Assembly (NCBI RefSeq): GCF_003054325.1
Contig: NZ_QBKU01000004.1
Location: 1-64,000, forward strand
Origin: Sulfitobacter mediterraneus
GTDB lineage: Bacteria > Pseudomonadota > Alphaproteobacteria > Rhodobacterales > Rhodobacteraceae
Direction of reading: 5' to 3'
Length of the DNA stretch: 64,000 bases
Shown here: in pieces, positions 28,870 to 39,069 of the stretch
Layout: the number at the start of each line of letters is the position of its first letter
How positions within the stretch are numbered: the first letter of the stretch is position 1
Made by a program: the position numbers and the translations under genes
Notes under the pieces: model-generated
Seen by the model: only the letters and a program-made list of their open reading frames with translations
Databases searched by the model: none
Told to the model about the DNA's origin: nothing

Positions 28870-29637
28870 ATGGCCGAAACCGCACAGATGAAAGTATCCG
28901 ACGAAGTCGCGATCTCCATCCAACAAATGAACAAATGGTACGGCAGCTTCCATGTGCTGCGTGACATTGACCTGACCGTATATGAGGGGGAGCGCATCGT
29001 GATTTGCGGGCCTTCCGGGTCCGGTAAATCAACGCTGATCCGTTGCATCAACGCATTGGAAGAGCACCAGAAAGGGTCGATCACCGTGGATGGCACCTTG
29101 CTGTCTTCGGACCTGAAAAACATCGACAAGATCCGGTCAGAGGTCGGCATGTGCTTTCAGCACTTCAACCTCTTCCCGCATCTGAGCATTCTGGAAAACC
29201 TGACTTTGGCTCCGATCTGGGTGCGTAAAACGCCCAAGAAAGAAGCCGAAGAAGTGGCGATGCATTACCTCGAAAAGGTGAAAATCCCGGATCAGGCGAA
29301 CAAGTACCCCGGTCAGTTGTCCGGCGGTCAGCAGCAGCGTGTGGCGATTGCCCGCTCGCTCTGCATGAAGCCGCGGATCATGTTGTTCGATGAACCAACA
29401 TCGGCGCTTGATCCTGAGATGATCAAAGAGGTTCTCGACACCATGATCGAGCTTGCCGAAGAAGGCATGACCATGCTTTGCGTAACGCACGAGATGGGTT
29501 TTGCCCGTCAGGTGGCGAACCGCGTGATCTTTATGGATGAAGGTCAGATCGTCGAACAGAACGAGCCAGAAGAGTTCTTTAACAACCCGCAGTCCCCACG
29601 GACACAGTTGTTCTTGAGCCAGATTTTGGGTCACTAA
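28870..29637 (+). CDS. bztD: Amino acid ABC transporter ATP-binding protein (AapP/BztD type)
   Basis: 255 residues. Walker [10 protein letters not shown] (47-55), Q-loop [11 protein letters not shown], signature [15 protein letters not shown], Walker [15 protein letters not shown], and the H-loop VTHEMGF. Drives uptake through BztB-BztC. Fifteen bases after bztC. Confidence 0.93.
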   Translation: MAETAQMKVSDEVAISIQQMNKWYGSFHVLRDIDLTVYEGERIVICGPSGSGKSTLIRCINALEEHQKGSITVDGTLLSSDLKNIDKIRSEVGMCFQHFNLFPHLSILENLTLAPIWVRKTPKKEAEEVAMHYLEKVKIPDQANKYPGQLSGGQQQRVAIARSLCMKPRIMLFDEPTSALDPEMIKEVLDTMIELAEEGMTMLCVTHEMGFARQVANRVIFMDEGQIVEQNEPEEFFNNPQSPRTQLFLSQILGH

Positions 29638-29640
29638 GCT

Positions 29641-29660
29641 GTGGCGGGTTAAACCCCGCC
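29641..29660. repeat. Extragenic palindrome GGCGGGTTAAACCCCGCC
   Basis: GGCGGG and CCCGCC around TTAAAC, followed by CTAC, right after bztD and before the convergent SixA-like gene. Fourth member of the GTGGCGGGGT-type palindrome family; may work as a weak bidirectional terminator. Confidence 0.5.
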
Positions 29661-29667
29661 CTACAGA

Positions 29668-30159
29668 TCAAAGCGCGCGCGGCACCACAAAGTGTCGCGC
29701 GTTTGCTTGTCCCCAGTCGGCATCTGCCCAAAGGTCGATATCAAAATCCGCAACCAGCGTTGCACCCGTTGGATATCGCTGAAAGTCGGGATCATCTGGC
29801 ATCTGCGCCACGATTTCAGCAGCGACAATGGAAATGCCCGGATTGTGGCCGATCACCAGAACGCAGTCACCTTCGGCTTTGCGCAGTTCTTTGAGGATCT
29901 CGTGGTGGGTTGCCAGATAGAGTGTGCGGGCAAACGTGGTTTCAATCTCTGTCGGCAGATCCAACCGGACCAAGGTCTCACGCGTGCGGATCGCAGAGGA
30001 GCACAGCACCTGATCGGGGATCAGCCCCTCACGGCGCAGCCAGTCCCCCAAGGTTGCAGCACCCTTGCGGCCACGCGGGTTCAGGGGGCGGTCATGATCG
30101 CTGCTGGCGCCGCCGGACCAATCGGATTTGGCGTGGCGCATCAAAATCAGGCGTTTCAT
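29668..30159 (-). CDS. SixA-like histidine phosphatase
   Basis: 163 residues. RHAKSDW at 8-14 is the catalytic RHG-type motif of the phosphoglycerate-mutase superfamily; a second His follows in VIGHNPGIS. Resembles SixA, which dephosphorylates HPt phosphohistidine; the substrate here is not known. The long frame reaches upstream but the ATG at 30159 gives the family start. Separated by one base from the upstream Fe-S protein gene. Confidence 0.85.
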   Translation of the reverse strand: MKRLILMRHAKSDWSGGASSDHDRPLNPRGRKGAATLGDWLRREGLIPDQVLCSSAIRTRETLVRLDLPTEIETTFARTLYLATHHEILKELRKAEGDCVLVIGHNPGISIVAAEIVAQMPDDPDFQRYPTGATLVADFDIDLWADADWGQANARHFVVPRAL

Positions 30160-30160
30160 C

Positions 30161-30814
30161 TTAGTCCCCTTTGAATTGTTGCATGTGATAGGCTGATTGC
30201 GCGGGCAGGCGGCCAAAGCGTTGCGAGACCGGGCAACTGCGCCGCACGCCGCATCCATTTTGCAGGCTGTCTGCGCCCTCTGGCGTGCCCAGAAAGGCCC
30301 GACAGCGTGCCGTGTCGTATCCGGACGGCACCAGCGCCCCGATGGGGCAGGCGGTGCGGCAGGGCTGCGCTGCGCAACTGTCACAGGGATTTGCCGGGGG
30401 CGGCGGCAGGTCGATGTGTTCGCGCAGGGCCAATGCACCGCGAAAGGATACAAAAAGCCCCCCCTGATCATGAACCAGAAATTGCACCGGAGAGCTGTGA
30501 ATGCGGCCCGTGCGTAGCGCCCAGCTATAGAATGGTAGGAAGGGGGCGCCGCCAAAGGGAAACAGCGGTGTTGCGCCCAGTTCTGCGGCCCAGTCGCCAA
30601 TCACCCGTTCCGACCAACGATCCACCGGATCAGGAGAGCCGTCTTGCCATTCAGGGCTTTGGGTGAGGGCGGGCCAGAACGCAGGTTCATCCGGGCCAAG
30701 CAGGATCAAGGTGGCGCAGCCCTCCGGGGCGGCATCGTCAGCCGTGGGGTGAAAACCGCCAAGGATCGTGAGTTGCCGCGCAGTCGCGGCCTGCTGCAGC
30801 CGCGCCAGTGTCAT
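30161..30814 (-). CDS. Putative 4Fe-4S protein related to QueG-type domains
   Basis: 217 residues. The C-terminal part holds Cys clusters [18 protein letters not shown] (about 143-160) and a later [10 protein letters not shown], fitting ferredoxin-like iron-sulfur binding as in the QueG tail. It is shorter than QueG (over 300 residues) and lacks a clear cobalamin-binding N-terminus, so epoxyqueuosine reduction should not be assumed. Overlaps argB by ATGA. Confidence 0.7.
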   Translation of the reverse strand: MTLARLQQAATARQLTILGGFHPTADDAAPEGCATLILLGPDEPAFWPALTQSPEWQDGSPDPVDRWSERVIGDWAAELGATPLFPFGGAPFLPFYSWALRTGRIHSSPVQFLVHDQGGLFVSFRGALALREHIDLPPPPANPCDSCAAQPCRTACPIGALVPSGYDTARCRAFLGTPEGADSLQNGCGVRRSCPVSQRFGRLPAQSAYHMQQFKGD

Positions 30815-31674
30815 CCCTTGCGGATGATGCTGCCTGCACCGTGTTCGGTAAACAGCTCAAGCAGGCAGGCATTGGGCGCACGGCCATCAATGATCACGGC
30901 GGCGCGAACACCCCCGTCAATCGCGGCCAGCGCGGTTTCTGTTTTGGGGATCATGCCGCCTGCGATGGTGCCATCGGCCACCATGTCCCGGATCTGATCT
31001 GGCGTTAGCTCAGTCAGAACCTCACCATCGCCATTCTTGACGCCAGCCACATCCGTCAAAAGCAACAGACGATCCGCCTTCAGCGCCGAGGCAATGGCCC
31101 CCGCTGCCGTGTCACCATTGATGTTAAATGTCTCGCCGTTCGCGCCCATACCAAGCGGTGCAATCACGGGAATGATGCCTTTGTCCGCCAGATCACGCAG
31201 CACCCGCGGATCGACCTTGCTTGGCTTGCCAACAAGGCCCAAAGCGGGGTTCTCAGGCTCGCACAGAATCAGACCGCTGTCCTTGCCCGACAGGCCGACC
31301 GCACGGCCGCCCTGTTCTGTGATCGCCTGCACAATCCGTGCATTGACCAGACCGGACAGTACCATTTCCACCACTTCCATGGTGGCGGCATCGGTCACGC
31401 GCTTGCCATCTACAAATTCCGACTGGATATCAAGCCGCTTGAGCATGGCGTTGATCATCGGCCCGCCGCCATGCACCACCACAGGGTTCACGCCAATCTG
31501 CCGCATCAGGGTCACGTCGCGGGCAAATTCTTGCATCGCCTCATCGCTGCCCATGGCATGCCCGCCCAGTTTGATCACCACAGTGGCATCGGCATAGCGT
31601 TGCAGATAGGGGAGCGCCTGACTGAGCGTCTGGGCGGTGGAAATCCAATCGCGGTTCATGTCTTGTTTTCTCAT
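30811..31674 (-). CDS. argB: Acetylglutamate kinase
   Basis: 287 residues. Phosphorylates N-acetylglutamate in arginine synthesis. [10 protein letters not shown] (near 33-42) and [15 protein letters not shown] are the substrate and ATP loops; [30 protein letters not shown] is conserved. An ATG at 31659 is an alternative start; 31674 has the better ribosome site. Confidence 0.94.
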   Translation of the reverse strand: MRKQDMNRDWISTAQTLSQALPYLQRYADATVVIKLGGHAMGSDEAMQEFARDVTLMRQIGVNPVVVHGGGPMINAMLKRLDIQSEFVDGKRVTDAATMEVVEMVLSGLVNARIVQAITEQGGRAVGLSGKDSGLILCEPENPALGLVGKPSKVDPRVLRDLADKGIIPVIAPLGMGANGETFNINGDTAAGAIASALKADRLLLLTDVAGVKNGDGEVLTELTPDQIRDMVADGTIAGGMIPKTETALAAIDGGVRAAVIIDGRAPNACLLELFTEHGAGSIIRKG

Positions 31675-31715
31675 CTTCGGCCTTTGGTCCAGACAGCATA
31701 GGTGCCTGATTCAGA

Positions 31716-32366
31716 TCATTCCAGCGTGGCGATGATGGCACGCAACGTGGGAATGCCCCAGCCCTTTTCGGAAGAGGTGACGACAATTTCAGGATAGGCC
31801 GCGGGGTGTTTGGTTAGGGCGCCGCGCACCTGTTCCAAAATCTTTTCGCGTTCCTTTTCCTTGACCTTGTCGGCCTTGGTCAGCACCACCTGAAAGGTCA
31901 CGGCAGAGCTGTCGAGCAGGCTCATGATCTCGTCATCGACCTTTTTCACGCCATGGCGTGCATCAATCAGCACAAACGCCCGGCGCAGGGTCTGACGCCC
32001 TGACAGATATTGCTTGAGCAGACGTTGCCACTTTTCGACAAAGGGCAGGGGCGCATTGGCATAGCCATAGCCCGGCAAATCCACGAGGTAGTGGCTTTCA
32101 CCAGCGGTGAAAAAGTTGATCTCTTGGGTGCGTCCGGGTGTATTGGACGCCCGTGCCAAGGCTTTGGTGCCAGTTAACGCGTTGATCAGGCTGGATTTAC
32201 CAACGTTGGACCGCCCGGCAAAGCAAACCTCCATCCGGTCAGGATCCGGCAGGCCGGACATCGCCACCACGCCTTTGACAAAGTCGGTTTCACCCGCAAA
32301 CAAAAGCCGGCCACGTTCGGCGGTCTGTGCGTCCGGTTCTTCGGCCAAAGTGAAGGTCATCTGCAT
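31716..32366 (-). CDS. engB: Ribosome biogenesis GTPase EngB/YsxC
   Basis: 216 residues. G1 GRSNVGKSSLINAL, G2 region SNTPGRTQEINFF, G3 DLPGYGYA, G4 LTKADKV and G5 VTSSEKGWG. Needed for late 50S assembly. Start at 32366, one base after the stop of the upstream MOSC gene; ATG 32360 is also possible. Confidence 0.93.
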   Translation of the reverse strand: MQMTFTLAEEPDAQTAERGRLLFAGETDFVKGVVAMSGLPDPDRMEVCFAGRSNVGKSSLINALTGTKALARASNTPGRTQEINFFTAGESHYLVDLPGYGYANAPLPFVEKWQRLLKQYLSGRQTLRRAFVLIDARHGVKKVDDEIMSLLDSSAVTFQVVLTKADKVKEKEREKILEQVRGALTKHPAAYPEIVVTSSEKGWGIPTLRAIIATLE

Positions 32367-32367
32367 G

Positions 32368-33108
32368 TCAGAGCACCGCCAATGTATCGCCAAGCGCCAC
32401 ACGCCCGGCCTGTGTTACTTCGGCATAAATGCCAAAATCCTGATGGTCCCAATGGCCGTTCAGAAGGGCCAATGTGTCGACATCGCGCACGCCCGTCTCA
32501 GGGTTTGCTGTGGTGGCAAGGCAGCGCAGGATCGGCTCGCGCACTGTCAAGCGTGCCTCGCCCAGGGCCAGTTCCTTGCCGATCCAGTTCAGCTCTTCCC
32601 AAGGCTCGGCACCATCAAACCAGATATTGCCACGCCAGCGCAGCGGCGACAGGTCTCGCCCAGCCTTGTCGGAAACGGCGGCATGAGAGGCCGTGTTGCA
32701 CAGGCTGATCGAGGCAAAATCGGTGTCGGTAAATCCGCGGTTATCCAATCGCAAAATGCGGTCGGGCAGGGCACGGTCTTGTGGGACCAGCGGCGCAACC
32801 CAGTCGAGCAGTTTGTCGCCTTCGGTGTCTGGTGCGAATGTCAGGTCAGGTCGCTCTGGATGGGTCAGTGTCAACTGGCCTGTGCCATCGTTCAGCACCG
32901 CATTGATCGCCATCAGTTTGGGCGCTTTGGAGCCGCGACTGAAGTTGGCGCAGGGCGCCCATTCGGTGCCATCGGCCCGGGACGCGTCATGGGCAACGGC
33001 CCAGGTGCGGTCAAAAGGCATGGATTGCCCCGCGCTCAGCGTCACCGCATCAAGGGCTTCGCGCCCATGACTTTTGAGCGGATGACGATAAAGCGCGGAA
33101 ACCTGCAT
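32368..33108 (-). CDS. MOSC-domain protein
   Basis: 246 residues. N-terminal beta-barrel (YRHPLKSHGREAL, PFDRTWAVAHD) and a MOSC domain ending GVRDVDTLALLNGHWDHQDFGIYAEV. MOSC proteins handle sulfur or molybdenum cofactor, for example mARC-type reductases. Like them it has one conserved Cys in VREPILRCLATT. The partner is unknown. Overlaps the yidC stop by one base. Confidence 0.85.
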   Translation of the reverse strand: MQVSALYRHPLKSHGREALDAVTLSAGQSMPFDRTWAVAHDASRADGTEWAPCANFSRGSKAPKLMAINAVLNDGTGQLTLTHPERPDLTFAPDTEGDKLLDWVAPLVPQDRALPDRILRLDNRGFTDTDFASISLCNTASHAAVSDKAGRDLSPLRWRGNIWFDGAEPWEELNWIGKELALGEARLTVREPILRCLATTANPETGVRDVDTLALLNGHWDHQDFGIYAEVTQAGRVALGDTLAVL

Positions 33109-34922
33109 TACTTGTCCGCATCCGCCTTTGGTTTACGCTTGAAGCTGCCCGTGATGTTGCCAAGCAGGTCAGGCTTGTAACCCTGACTGCGCATGATCAG
33201 GTATTGCTGCGTAAAGGTGATGGTGTTGTTGGCAATCCAGTAGACGACCAGACCGCTGGCAAAACTGCCCAGCATGAACATGAACACCCAAGGCATCCAT
33301 GCAAAGATCATCTGCTGTGTCGGGTCCGTGGGCGCCGGGTTCAGCTTTTGCTGAAGCCACATGGAGATGCCCAAAAGCAGCGGCAAGATACCGATAAAGA
33401 CCAGCGCCATGATGCTGCCTGCCTCTGGACCACTCCAGGGCAAGAGGCCAAAGAGGTTGAACAGCGAGGTTGGATCAGGGGCGGAGAGATCCTGGAAGGG
33501 GCCAAAGAACGGTGCGTGGCGCAGTTCGATGGTCACAAAGATCACTTTGTAGAGCGAGAAAAAGATCGGGATCTGCAAGAGGATCGGCAAACAACCCGCG
33601 GCGGGGTTCACCTTTTCCTTTTTGTAAAGCTCCATCATGCCCTGCTGCATCTTCTGGCGGTCTTCGCCAGCTTCCGCCTTGAGCTTCTCCATCTGCGGCT
33701 GAAGCTCTTTCATCTTGGCCATCGAGACGTAAGATTTATAGGCCAGCGGGAACAGGATCGCCTTGATGATCAGGGTCAGGCCGATGATCGACCAGCCCAT
33801 ATTGCCGATCAGTTTGTTCAATTCGTGCAGCAACCAGAAAATTGGCTTGGTGAGGAAAAAGAAGATACCCCAGTCGATGCTGTCGATGAACTTGGCCACG
33901 CCTGCGGATTCATATTCCCGCAGGATGCCCCATTCTTTGGCCCCTGCAAAAAACTGTGTGCTGACTTCGCTGGAAGCGCCGGCGGCGATGGTTTGCGTGG
34001 GCAGACGCGTGACAGCGCGGTAAACCTCGGACCGTGCGTCATAAGTCAGCGCCTGATCAAAGGTCTGGCCATTGGACGGGATCATGATGGCCTGCCAGAA
34101 GTGGTCGGTAAAGCCGATCCAGCCTTCTTGCACGTCTTCTTGTACGATGGCTTGGCGGCCCCATTTCTGGTTCAGGTCCGCCTCGGCGATGTCGTCCCAG
34201 TCTGTTTCGCTGAGCTCACCGTCGGCGACGGCAACCGCACCTTCGTGCAGGATAAAGAAGTTTTCCAGATCGTCGGGCAGGGTGTGTTGCACGATCATGC
34301 CGTATGGCGCGATGCTGACCGGCGCGCCGCCATTGTTGGTGACGCTTTGGGTCAGGGTGAACATATAGTTTTCATCCACTGCGATGGTGCGGCCAAATAC
34401 CTGACCTGCGCCATTGTCCCATGTCAGGGTGACGGGAGTGCCAACAGAAAGCATGTCACCGCTGGCCAATGTCCATGACGTTTCCGGGCCGGGTACAGCA
34501 GAGGGGTCGATGCCTGCGCCGGCAGCCCAGCCTTGCAGCGCGTAATATGCATCTGCGGACCCTTGCGGGGACAGCATGGTGACGATCGGTGCGTCGTCGT
34601 CCAGAGTGGTGCGGTAGTCCTTGAGTTTCAGATCATCGATCCGGCCACCCAAAAGCGAAATCGAACCGATGATGCGCGGTGTTTCGATCTGGACGCGCGG
34701 CGCTTCGGCCAATGCCGGGGCCGCTGCGCCAGTGTCGGTTGCGATCGGCGTGGCAGCCGTATCGGCAGGGGCGGCCGGAACTGTGGCGTCTGCCTCAGTG
34801 GTTTGCACCGTACCGTCGATGGGCGTATCCGGCTCGGGCGGCGGGAAAAACACGAACCAAACAAGGATCACGATGAAACTGAGTGCCGTTGCAAGGATTA
34901 GATTCTTGTTCTGTTCGTCCAT
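33108..34922 (-). CDS. yidC: Membrane protein insertase YidC
   Basis: 604 residues. N-terminal helix (NLILATALSFIVILVWFVFF), a large periplasmic domain, then the conserved membrane core (SYVSMAKMKELQPQMEKLKAEAG; GCLPILLQIPIFFSLYKVIF; AWMPWVFMFMLGSFASGLVVYWIANN). Inserts membrane proteins alone or with SecYEG. GGTGG precedes ATG 34922. rpmH-rnpA-yidD, its usual partners, lie 4 kb upstream. Confidence 0.95.
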   Translation of the reverse strand: MDEQNKNLILATALSFIVILVWFVFFPPPEPDTPIDGTVQTTEADATVPAAPADTAATPIATDTGAAAPALAEAPRVQIETPRIIGSISLLGGRIDDLKLKDYRTTLDDDAPIVTMLSPQGSADAYYALQGWAAGAGIDPSAVPGPETSWTLASGDMLSVGTPVTLTWDNGAGQVFGRTIAVDENYMFTLTQSVTNNGGAPVSIAPYGMIVQHTLPDDLENFFILHEGAVAVADGELSETDWDDIAEADLNQKWGRQAIVQEDVQEGWIGFTDHFWQAIMIPSNGQTFDQALTYDARSEVYRAVTRLPTQTIAAGASSEVSTQFFAGAKEWGILREYESAGVAKFIDSIDWGIFFFLTKPIFWLLHELNKLIGNMGWSIIGLTLIIKAILFPLAYKSYVSMAKMKELQPQMEKLKAEAGEDRQKMQQGMMELYKKEKVNPAAGCLPILLQIPIFFSLYKVIFVTIELRHAPFFGPFQDLSAPDPTSLFNLFGLLPWSGPEAGSIMALVFIGILPLLLGISMWLQQKLNPAPTDPTQQMIFAWMPWVFMFMLGSFASGLVVYWIANNTITFTQQYLIMRSQGYKPDLLGNITGSFKRKPKADADK

Positions 34923-35084
34923 TGGGACAGCCACCTAATGTCTCTTAATATCAGCGTGGGTTGAACAGAGTGCAGACCTAAAGGTCAAGCAGATTCGGGT
35001 CTGCCGGGCGGGTCCAAGGGCCGCAACAGCGTGGTTTTGTGGCTTTGAGCGCGAATGCGGGCCAATCGGGGGCTTGCGGGCGTG

Positions 35085-36626
35085 CTACTTTCCTTTGCCG
35101 TCCATGATGCGCGGCACATCTTCAAGCTTGGCTGTATGGCGGGTGATCCAGTCCAAAGTTTGTTCAAACGGCATGGGCCGCGCGATGCCGAAACCCTGCA
35201 CGTGATCACACCCCAACTGCGCCAAGAGCACGTGTTCGCCAACGGTTTCGACACCTTCCGCCAACGTCTCGATTCCCAGTCTTTCGGCCATGGTCAGGAT
35301 GGCGCTGATCATGCGTTGTTGTTCCGGGTCGCGGTCCGCCTTCATGACAAAGGAACGATCGATTTTGATCCGGCTGACCGAAAACCTCCGGATCGACGCG
35401 ATGGAGGCATGGCCGGTTCCGAAATCATCCAGATCAATACGGCACCCCAATTGCCCCAGGGCGTTGATATTGCGGGTGATCACGTCATCGGGGGAATTTG
35501 CGACAACGGTTTCCAGAACTTCGACTGCCAAACGGTCCGGGGTCAGATCGAAGCGGTCCAGCTCCCATTTGATTTTCTCTGTCAGGCGCGGATTGTTCAG
35601 CTCCGATCCGGCGAAGTTTACGCCAACTTGCGGCACATCAAGGGATGCGCCATCCCATGCTTTGAGCGCGGCAAAGGCGTGGTACATCATCACTTCGGCC
35701 AGTCGTTCAAGCAATCCGGCCTCCTCAATCGCTGGCAAAAACTCTGCCGGCGAAATCAATCCGCGAATGGGATGTGACCAACGTGCCAGTGCTTCAAAAC
35801 CGGTGATTTGCCCGGTGTCTGTTGAGATTTGCGGCTGGAACCAAGGCTGGATCTGTCCTGCCTCCAGTGCGGCGGCAACTTCCTCTCGCAGCTCGGCGCG
35901 GGTGCGGGTTTCCTTTTTCATTTGATCTGAATAGGCGCGGATTGCTGAAGGGGCGTGCCGACCCGCGTCGCGCAGTGCGATCAGCGCCGCGTCGAGCCAT
36001 GCCGCGCCGGTGTGTCCCGGTGCCCGTTTGATGTGGCAAAAGCCAACGGATGCAGAGACATAGATGCTGAACCCTTCGACGGAAATCGGATCTTCGATAG
36101 CAGATTGAATGCGGCCCGCCAATTGGATGCATAGCTCCAGATCCAACTGGCGGACCGAGGACGTGCAGATCGCAAATTGCGCCTCATCATATTGACCGAT
36201 TGCATCATCTGCCCGCAAGGCAGAGGTCATACGTTCACCTACCCGGCGGACAACCAGATCTGCGGCGGATTGGCCATAACGTTCGACAACCTGATCGTAT
36301 TCGTCGAGGATCACACAGAGGATTGCCGCGTTTTGCCCCTTGGCCTCAACGGCCAGATAGGTTTGCTCGACAAGATCTTCGAACGCGCTGCGTTGCAGCA
36401 GACCGCTGATCGCGTCACGGGGGTGAAGGAACCCCTTTTGCATTCGTCCGCTGGCCAGATAGATCAGGGGCAGAAGCGCCGAAATCATAATCAGGGCCCG
36501 TTCACCACCGAACCAGAACACAATGAGAGAAATTGCCGGAAGAAAGGCAAGCAGCGGCGGCCAAGCGAGCGCCCTCGCCCAAAACTGGTGCATGCGGGTC
36601 AACAGGGAGATCTGTTTTCTTGCCAT
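35085..36626 (-). CDS. Cyclic-di-GMP phosphodiesterase-type protein (degenerate GGDEF + EAL)
   Basis: 513 residues. Two membrane helices at about 18-57, a GGDEF-like domain (70-240) whose active-site motif reads YDEAQF instead of GGDEF, and an EAL domain (250-500) with EALARW, EVLET, DLDDFGTG, KIDRSF and AEGVET. The cyclase half is probably inactive or regulatory and the EAL half looks competent to hydrolyse c-di-GMP. Confidence 0.88.
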   Translation of the reverse strand: MARKQISLLTRMHQFWARALAWPPLLAFLPAISLIVFWFGGERALIMISALLPLIYLASGRMQKGFLHPRDAISGLLQRSAFEDLVEQTYLAVEAKGQNAAILCVILDEYDQVVERYGQSAADLVVRRVGERMTSALRADDAIGQYDEAQFAICTSSVRQLDLELCIQLAGRIQSAIEDPISVEGFSIYVSASVGFCHIKRAPGHTGAAWLDAALIALRDAGRHAPSAIRAYSDQMKKETRTRAELREEVAAALEAGQIQPWFQPQISTDTGQITGFEALARWSHPIRGLISPAEFLPAIEEAGLLERLAEVMMYHAFAALKAWDGASLDVPQVGVNFAGSELNNPRLTEKIKWELDRFDLTPDRLAVEVLETVVANSPDDVITRNINALGQLGCRIDLDDFGTGHASIASIRRFSVSRIKIDRSFVMKADRDPEQQRMISAILTMAERLGIETLAEGVETVGEHVLLAQLGCDHVQGFGIARPMPFEQTLDWITRHTAKLEDVPRIMDGKGK

Positions 36627-36704
36627 GACCAGTGCTTAAGCCATCGCCGGTCAGGCACGGGTTAACGACCCACAGCTTTTTGATTTTGATTTAGTTAGAA
36701 TTTT

Positions 36705-37556
36705 TCAGGTCTTGAGGGAAAGCCCGGTGAAATCGAACAGTTTGGGGTCCAGCAAATGCGACGGTCTGGCATTCATCAACGCCCGAAACATCACTTGCCG
36801 GCGGCCGGGGCTGTTGCGTTCCCAACCATCAAGAATGGCCTTAACCTGTTGACGTTGCAGGCCATCTTGCGATCCGCAAAGGTCACAAGGGATGATCGGA
36901 TAGTTCATCGCAGCTGCAAATTTCTCGCAATCAACCTCTGCCACATGGGCGAGGGGGCGAAACACAAACAGATCGCCCTCTTCGTTCACCAGTTTTGGAG
37001 GCATCGTGGCCAGTCGCCCGCCGTGAAACAGGTTCATGAAAAATGTCTCTAGAATGTCGTCGCGATGGTGGCCCAGCACAACGGCAGAGCAGCCTTCCTC
37101 GCGGGCGATGCGGTAGAGATTGCCGCGCCGCAGGCGCGAACACAGGGCACAGAATGTCCGTCCTTCGGGCACTTTGTCCATCACGATCGAATAAGTGTCT
37201 TGATACTCAATCCGATGCGGTACACCCATTTTCTCAAGGAATGCGGGGAGCACAGTGGCGGGAAAGCCGGGCTGCCCCTGATCCAGATTGCAGGCCAGAA
37301 TATCGACAGGCAGAAGGCCGCGCCATTGCAACTCGTGCAGGACAGCAAGCAGGGTATAGCTGTCTTTGCCCCCGGACAAACACACCAACCACTTTGGCTT
37401 GGTCGCACCCGCGTCGTGGGCCTCGGGCGGGACCATGCCGTATTGCTCAATCGCCTCGCGGGTGTAACGAACGATGCGCTTGCGGAGCTTTTTGAACTCC
37501 GTGGTCTGCGGGGCGCCTTGAAACAGGGCGTGAATTTCATCTGGTTGATCAAGCAT
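36705..37556 (-). CDS. ttcA: tRNA 2-thiocytidine biosynthesis protein TtcA
   Basis: 283 residues from ATG 37556. PP-loop [11 protein letters not shown], the CxxC pair [10 protein letters not shown] and the later CDLCGSQ, plus [17 protein letters not shown], are those of TtcA, which thiolates C32 of some tRNAs using an Fe-S cluster. The frame is open to 37823, but the extra N-terminus is not family-like; ATG 37673 is a possible alternative. Confidence 0.9.
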   Translation of the reverse strand: MLDQPDEIHALFQGAPQTTEFKKLRKRIVRYTREAIEQYGMVPPEAHDAGATKPKWLVCLSGGKDSYTLLAVLHELQWRGLLPVDILACNLDQGQPGFPATVLPAFLEKMGVPHRIEYQDTYSIVMDKVPEGRTFCALCSRLRRGNLYRIAREEGCSAVVLGHHRDDILETFFMNLFHGGRLATMPPKLVNEEGDLFVFRPLAHVAEVDCEKFAAAMNYPIIPCDLCGSQDGLQRQQVKAILDGWERNSPGRRQVMFRALMNARPSHLLDPKLFDFTGLSLKT

Positions 37557-37821
37557 GGGCTTTCTGTAGCTGCTGGCGGGGCGCTGCACAATCCGCCGAA
37601 TAAGATGGATTGGGGCCATTGGCAGCTTTGCGCGACGCTCATGGCGCTTCAATGAGGATGTGAGGTTGATCATGGGCAGGAAGCGCACCGAATAGATGTG
37701 CAGGCGGCGGGCAATCTGATCATCTGGATCGGGAGTTGCTGACGTGAGTGTGTCTTGACCCTTGGCGCGGGGCGGCACACCTTGGGGTAAAGGCAAGAAC
37801 CGCCAAAGAATGGGGCCTGTC

Positions 37822-38784
37822 ATGGGAAAATGCAGATGGCATCTGGCGTGGGCGCTGGCTGCGGCGCTGACGCTGGGCTCAGGCGGTGCGCATGCTTGTG
37901 CCTTCCACGGCTATACACCAAATCCAACCTTGGTTGATGTCCTGCTGGCGACCGAACAGGTGGCGCTGGGCCACCCGGTGGCGGGCGGAGCAGGGCAGTA
38001 CAAGGTGGTGCAGACACTGGCAGGACCGTCCCTGACAGAGGTTGAGGTGCCACCCGGCTGGCGATTGACAACCCCGCAGGCTGATCTGGTGCTGCTGGCG
38101 CGGGATGGAGCCTATGGCCATTGGCTGCCGCTGGCGGTGATGGAGGACGGTTTTGCCCATGTGCTCACTCAGGTGATGGCGCAGCAATCCAACTGGATCT
38201 ACGGAGATGACGGGCCACGCCTGCGGTTTTTTGCCCGGTTAATCAACGACCCCAACCCTCAAGTGCGGAAGCTGGCCTTGGAAGAGCTGGACCGCGTGCC
38301 ATACGCCGCATTGCGCGCCGCGCCGCTAGCCAAGGTGCAGCGGCTGCCGCAGGATCTGGCATCGGGCGATGAAGAGCTTCTGCCGATCCGTGTGTTGCTT
38401 GCGGGCCTGTCCAAAGACCGCGCGTATGCTGGGTATCTCACAGCCGAACTGGACAAGGCGGTGGGGCAGGATCTGCCTTACCTTGGTGCCTATGCGGTGG
38501 CGTTGATTGAGCTAAACGGCAAGCCTGGGGTTCAGCGAATTTTTGAGGAATATCTAGAGCGGGGCGATCTGCCCGAAAGCACGCAAGCTCGTCTGGTGCA
38601 GGCGCTGGCGCTGCAATACCGCAACGGCCCGCGTGGCACCCGCCGGATGATCGGGGACAAGATGGCAACCCATGCGCGCCGCTCGCCGCAGCTTGCCCGG
38701 CTCGCCAGAGAGCATTTCGCCCTAGGCAGCCGTTGGCGACCTCCAGCTGCCGACAGCACGGATGAATTTGTGCTGGAACGGTGA
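37822..38784 (+). CDS. Secreted HEAT-like repeat protein, function unknown
   Basis: 320 residues with a signal peptide ([21 protein letters not shown]). After a beta-rich N-terminal part beginning [17 protein letters not shown] it has helical pairs such as [27 protein letters not shown] that look like HEAT repeats. No catalytic motif. It reads away from ttcA and towards yidD. Confidence 0.75.
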   Translation: MGKCRWHLAWALAAALTLGSGGAHACAFHGYTPNPTLVDVLLATEQVALGHPVAGGAGQYKVVQTLAGPSLTEVEVPPGWRLTTPQADLVLLARDGAYGHWLPLAVMEDGFAHVLTQVMAQQSNWIYGDDGPRLRFFARLINDPNPQVRKLALEELDRVPYAALRAAPLAKVQRLPQDLASGDEELLPIRVLLAGLSKDRAYAGYLTAELDKAVGQDLPYLGAYAVALIELNGKPGVQRIFEEYLERGDLPESTQARLVQALALQYRNGPRGTRRMIGDKMATHARRSPQLARLAREHFALGSRWRPPAADSTDEFVLER

Positions 38785-38847
38785 AATGTAGGGGTGATCT
38801 CTTGCGAGAAATCTCCGTTGCTTCACCCAAAATCAGGCGATTGCGCT

Positions 38848-39069
38848 TTAATCGGGGACGTTGTCGATGCCGCTGCGGCCCCAGGGATGGCATCGGGCTA
38901 TGCGCCGTGCAGCCAGCCAGCCACCTTTTAGGCCGCCATGTTTTTGCAAGGCTTCGAGGGCATAGGCGCTGCAAGTCGGGTGGTATCGGCAGTTGTGGCC
39001 GACCCAAGGGCTGAATACAGCGCGGTAAGCCAGCACGGGCCAAGACAAAACGCGGGCGAGGAGGGTCAT
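38848..39069 (-). CDS. yidD: Membrane protein insertion efficiency factor YidD
   Basis: 73 residues. YRAVFSPWVGHNCRYHPTCSAYALEAL and GGWLAARRIARCHPWGRSGIDNVP are diagnostic. It helps YidC-dependent insertion. Overlaps rnpA by ATGA. Confidence 0.94.
   Translation of the reverse strand: MTLLARVLSWPVLAYRAVFSPWVGHNCRYHPTCSAYALEALQKHGGLKGGWLAARRIARCHPWGRSGIDNVPD

Noticed and set aside
30161..30814. Naming the Fe-S protein QueG
   Set aside because: It is too short and lacks a clear cobalamin-binding part; only the ferredoxin-like tail is similar.
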